From Alkalihalobacillus deserti (GTDB lineage: Bacteria; Bacillota; Bacilli; Bacillales; Bacillaceae_D): a DNA stretch of 64,000 bases. The notes under the pieces are model-generated. The model was given only the letters and a program-made list of their open reading frames with translations. It had not been told where the DNA came from and searched no databases. This document shows positions 61,557 through 64,000 of this stretch, in pieces. The DNA is taken from the NCBI RefSeq assembly GCF_020734105.1, contig NZ_JAJAFR010000006.1, positions 124,001-188,000 on the forward strand. The letters run 5' to 3'. The stretch's first letter is position 1, and each line of letters begins with the position of its first letter. The position numbers and the translations under genes are program-made.

Positions 61557-62570
61557 ATGATGAAAGTATCAGTAACAACCACCAAGTTTGATTTAACGGA
61601 TGGCGATTTAAGGCAAATGTGTCAACTAGGCGTAGATTGCGTTGACTTTGGAACAGGTTCTTCATTTCCAGGTGTGAAGGAACAGGGATTTCCAGATTTG
61701 GATGCAGTACTAAAAATGAAAAAGCGTGTTCGGTCATTTGGACTTGATGTCAACAGAGTCACCTTGCCTGATCTCTCACCAAGTTATATGAATAATGAAG
61801 AAGGAAGTGAAAAAGAGCTAGAACACTCAGTGAATGCGGTAAAAGTATTCGGCGAAGCTGGTATTAAAATTGTAAGGCAACGTTTTGCAGGAGATACATT
61901 CAACTACATGACAAGGAGTTTTCAAGCTCGTCAAAGAGGAGGAGCGATTGCACGCGGGGAAAGCCTTGGTTTTCAAAAGGAACCATACGAAACTCCAACA
62001 TTAGAGCAGCATGAACAATGGTGGGGACGTTTCAGAGATGCTTATGCGCAAATAGTTCCGGTATGCGAAGATTACAATGTGAACATTGGAATGCATCCTT
62101 CAGACTCACCGAATCATGATACTCCATTTGGAGGCCTTGGCTACCGCCGGATCATGGATGAGTTCCCAAGTAAAAATGTTGGCTACATTTACTGTGTGGG
62201 AACGAGAGCAGAAGAAGGTGGAAGCCCGCTTGTGTTAAATGAAATCAACCATTATGGAAGAAAAGATCGAATTTTCCTTGTGCATTTCCGTAACGTTCGA
62301 GGTACATTACCAACAGCAGGAGCCTTTGAAGAAGCGTTGTTAGATGACGGAGACATGAATATGTACAAGATCTTATTAGAACTTAGAAAAGTAGGATACA
62401 ATGGTTGTTTAAATCCTGATCATGTACCGATGATGGAAGGCGACAACCCTGATCTAGATAAAAACTGGGCAAATTCAAATATTGGATGGAGTTATGGAAG
62501 CGTAGGTTTTGCATACTCGATTGGATACATTAAGGCACTACTTGCTGCTTTAGTTGAGTTTGAAGGGTAG
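61557..62570 (+). CDS. mannonate dehydratase-like protein (UxuA family)
   Basis: A 337-residue TIM-barrel enzyme. UxuA-type metal and catalytic motifs are visible: NVNIGMHPSDSPNHD, YIYCVGTRAEEGGSP, DRIFLVHFRNVRGTLPTAGA and GCLNPDHVPMMEGDN. Mannonate dehydratase converts D-mannonate to 2-keto-3-deoxygluconate; however HPSDSP and NPDHVP differ from the usual HPDDPP and DHGP, so a related sugar acid may be the substrate. GGAGGG at 61543-61548 favours ATG 61557. No other hexuronate genes are in the window; transporter genes follow within 25 bases. Confidence 0.78.
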   Translation: MMKVSVTTTKFDLTDGDLRQMCQLGVDCVDFGTGSSFPGVKEQGFPDLDAVLKMKKRVRSFGLDVNRVTLPDLSPSYMNNEEGSEKELEHSVNAVKVFGEAGIKIVRQRFAGDTFNYMTRSFQARQRGGAIARGESLGFQKEPYETPTLEQHEQWWGRFRDAYAQIVPVCEDYNVNIGMHPSDSPNHDTPFGGLGYRRIMDEFPSKNVGYIYCVGTRAEEGGSPLVLNEINHYGRKDRIFLVHFRNVRGTLPTAGAFEEALLDDGDMNMYKILLELRKVGYNGCLNPDHVPMMEGDNPDLDKNWANSNIGWSYGSVGFAYSIGYIKALLAALVEFEG

Positions 62571-62594
62571 ATTCCAATATAAGGTGGGAGGACA

Positions 62595-63101
62595 ATGTTT
62601 AGATTAAGTAAAGATGTATATGCAAGCGTTTTCTTGCTGGCGTTTTCAGTAATTATGTATGTCTCTAGTTTCAGCATTAAAATGTTAACTGTCTCTAAAA
62701 TTGGTGCAGGGTTTATGCCGAGGATGATTGCGATTGCAATATTTATCCTTAGTATAATCTTACTAATTAACTCTATAAAAGAAATGAAGTTTGCGAAACA
62801 AAGAACTGATATTTTAGAGGATGAAGATGAGGACGAGCATGAGGGTATAAAAAGAAAAATTAGTCCGCTATCAGTCGTCATAACCTTGGCTCTAATGATT
62901 GGTTATATTGCTCTATTAAAACCAGTTGGCTTTCTGATAATGTCATCGATTTATCTATTCTTACAGATGTATTTACTAGCTGATCCAAAAGAGAGAAAAG
63001 CACCTTTATTTATAATTGTATCAGTTGTATCTTCTGTAGTTATCTACTTTTGCTTTAAATCAATATTTCATCTAATGCTACCAGCTGGAATTTTGGGATA
63101 A
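62595..63101 (+). CDS. tripartite tricarboxylate transporter, small membrane subunit TctB
   Basis: A 168-residue membrane protein with four hydrophobic helices (ASVFLLAFSVIMYVSSFSIK, MIAIAIFILSIILLINSIKE, LSVVITLALMIGYIALLKPV, FIIVSVVSSVVIYFCFKSIF) and an acidic loop DILEDEDEDEHEG between the second and third. IGAGFMPRMIAIAIFI is the family signature. It works with TctA and a periplasmic-type TctC receptor, which must lie beyond the window, in secondary uptake of a carboxylate, here probably a sugar acid. TctA starts 12 bases later. Confidence 0.9.
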   Translation: MFRLSKDVYASVFLLAFSVIMYVSSFSIKMLTVSKIGAGFMPRMIAIAIFILSIILLINSIKEMKFAKQRTDILEDEDEDEHEGIKRKISPLSVVITLALMIGYIALLKPVGFLIMSSIYLFLQMYLLADPKERKAPLFIIVSVVSSVVIYFCFKSIFHLMLPAGILG

Positions 63102-63113
63102 GGAGGTGTTCAT

Positions 63114-64000
63114 ATGTTTGAATTGTTTCTAGATGGATTTGCTGCAGTATTAAATTTTAAGACGATCCTACTAATAATGGCAGGTGTAGCAATGGGACTG
63201 ATATTTGGATCAATTCCTGGGCTAACAGCAACAATGGCGATCGCGATCACCCTGCCGATTACGTTTGGAATGGATCCGATGGCTGCGATGTCCTTATTGA
63301 TGGGACTATATATTGGAGGGGTATCTGGTGGATTAATTCCTGCAATCTTGTTAAAGCTTCCAGGAACGCCTTCTTCCATTGCAACTACATTTGATGGTTA
63401 TCCAATGGCGAAAAATGGTAAAGCGGGGGCGGCGTTTGGATACGCAATTGTGTTCTCATTCTTGGGAGGATTATTAAGTATCTTTGTTCTAATGCTACTT
63501 GCTCCTCCTTTAGCGAAGATTGCACTTAAGTTTGGACCATTTGAGTATTTTGCCATCACGGTTTTTGCTTTAACGATGATTTCCAGTTTGGCCGGAAACT
63601 CGTTAATTAAAGGATTACTTGCTGGATTAATGGGGATTGCCCTAGCAATGGTAGGAGCTGCTCCGATTGACGCATTCCCGCGATTTACCTTTGGCAATAC
63701 TGCTCTTGATGCTGGTTTTAACTTATTGCCAGTTCTTATTGGATTGTTTGCGGTCTCTGAAATCATTAAAATTTCAGAGACTAAAGTTAAAAAGGGAAAA
63801 TCAATTCAATATGCGATGAAAGGATTTGGTTTTTCGCTACGGGACTTCTTCAAACAAGGATGGAATGGTTTACGATCAGCGATAATTGGAATTGGAATTG
63901 GAATTCTACCGGGTATAGGTGGAGGAACAGCCAATATTATTGCTTATGTTACCGCTAAGAACCAGTCAAAGACTCCTGAAAAATTTGGGAAGGGTCATCC
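63114..64000 (+). CDS. tripartite tricarboxylate transporter, large subunit TctA (3' end outside window)
   Basis: The first 295 residues of a TctA membrane subunit; the family has about 500 residues in 12 helices, so about 200 are cut off by the window end. Signature segments: GSIPGLTATMAIAITLPITF, LMGLYIGGVSGGLIPAILLK, LPGTPSSIATTFDGYPMAKN and, in the second half, GILPGIGGGTANIIAYVTAK. AAGGAGGTG precedes the ATG by five bases. Co-transcribed with tctB and the dehydratase-like gene under the GntR-type operator. Confidence 0.92.
   Translation, partial: MFELFLDGFAAVLNFKTILLIMAGVAMGLIFGSIPGLTATMAIAITLPITFGMDPMAAMSLLMGLYIGGVSGGLIPAILLKLPGTPSSIATTFDGYPMAKNGKAGAAFGYAIVFSFLGGLLSIFVLMLLAPPLAKIALKFGPFEYFAITVFALTMISSLAGNSLIKGLLAGLMGIALAMVGAAPIDAFPRFTFGNTALDAGFNLLPVLIGLFAVSEIIKISETKVKKGKSIQYAMKGFGFSLRDFFKQGWNGLRSAIIGIGIGILPGIGGGTANIIAYVTAKNQSKTPEKFGKGH

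Overview
The window is a stretch of a low-GC Gram-positive chromosome from a spore-forming Bacillaceae. Evidence is the Bacillus-type order hisF-hisIE / trxB-nudix-rapZ-glmR-whiA-crh / clpP / rpoN / cggR-gapA-pgk-tpiA-gpmI-eno / secG-esterase-rnr-smpB-ssrA / fadNAE-yusI-gcvH-yusG / metNPQ-yurZ-sufCDSUB, together with spore genes (an SspH-type SASP and two CotF-type coat proteins). The tmRNA tag reads GKENNNFALAA, which I recall as the tag of Bacillus halodurans, so a relative in the alkaliphilic Bacillus/Alkalihalobacillus group is likely. No tRNA, rRNA, CRISPR array, intact insertion sequence or prophage was seen.

Layout. 1-3.6 kb: end of the histidine operon, a TPR protein and thioredoxin reductase. 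3.66-4.29 kb: gene-poor. 4.3-7.9 kb: the nudix-rapZ-glmR-whiA-crh cluster. 8-8.2 kb: a 21-bp tandem repeat block. 8.3-10.7 kb: clpP (minus strand, CtsR-controlled) and rpoN (cre-like site upstream). 10.9-18.4 kb: a small thioredoxin-fold protein and the complete lower-glycolysis operon led by CggR with its operator. 18.6-25.5 kb: an accessory stretch with small sporulation-type genes, a lipoprotein, two decayed hydrolase genes, an intact amidohydrolase, a WrbA-type flavoprotein, a Gln-rich coiled-coil protein and sspH. 25.6-31.3 kb: secG, two tandem carboxylesterases, RNase R, SmpB and tmRNA, the trans-translation set. 31.3-35 kb: an accessory island of a NERD protein and a large glycosyltransferase, bordered by three clusters of a 20-21-nt repeat. 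35.2-41 kb: a UbiD-type decarboxylase and a Fur-controlled iron(III) ABC importer. 41.2-42 kb: coat proteins. 42.4-49.6 kb: fatty acid beta-oxidation (FadR operator) and gcvH. 50-53 kb: SAM riboswitch and methionine importer. 54-60.4 kb: yurZ and the SUF iron-sulfur operon. 60.6-64 kb: a GntR/FadR-type regulator, a mannonate dehydratase-like enzyme and a tripartite tricarboxylate (TctAB) transporter that runs off the window.

The most unusual feature is in ssrA. The T-loop of the tmRNA is split after TTCGAT by about 275 nt with the hallmarks of an ORF-less group I intron: a P1 helix with a U-G pair at the 5' splice site, a P10 pairing, a P2 hairpin, a P8 hairpin, a canonical P7 3' strand AAGATATAGTC, a GAAA-capped P9 and a terminal G. 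Splicing would restore the T-arm and a normal acceptor stem with encoded CCA. Other unexplained structure includes two unrelated kinds of 20-21-nt periodic repeats, a dispersed intergenic repeat family of about 80-180 bp with terminator-like hairpin ends, and a perfect 36-bp palindrome.
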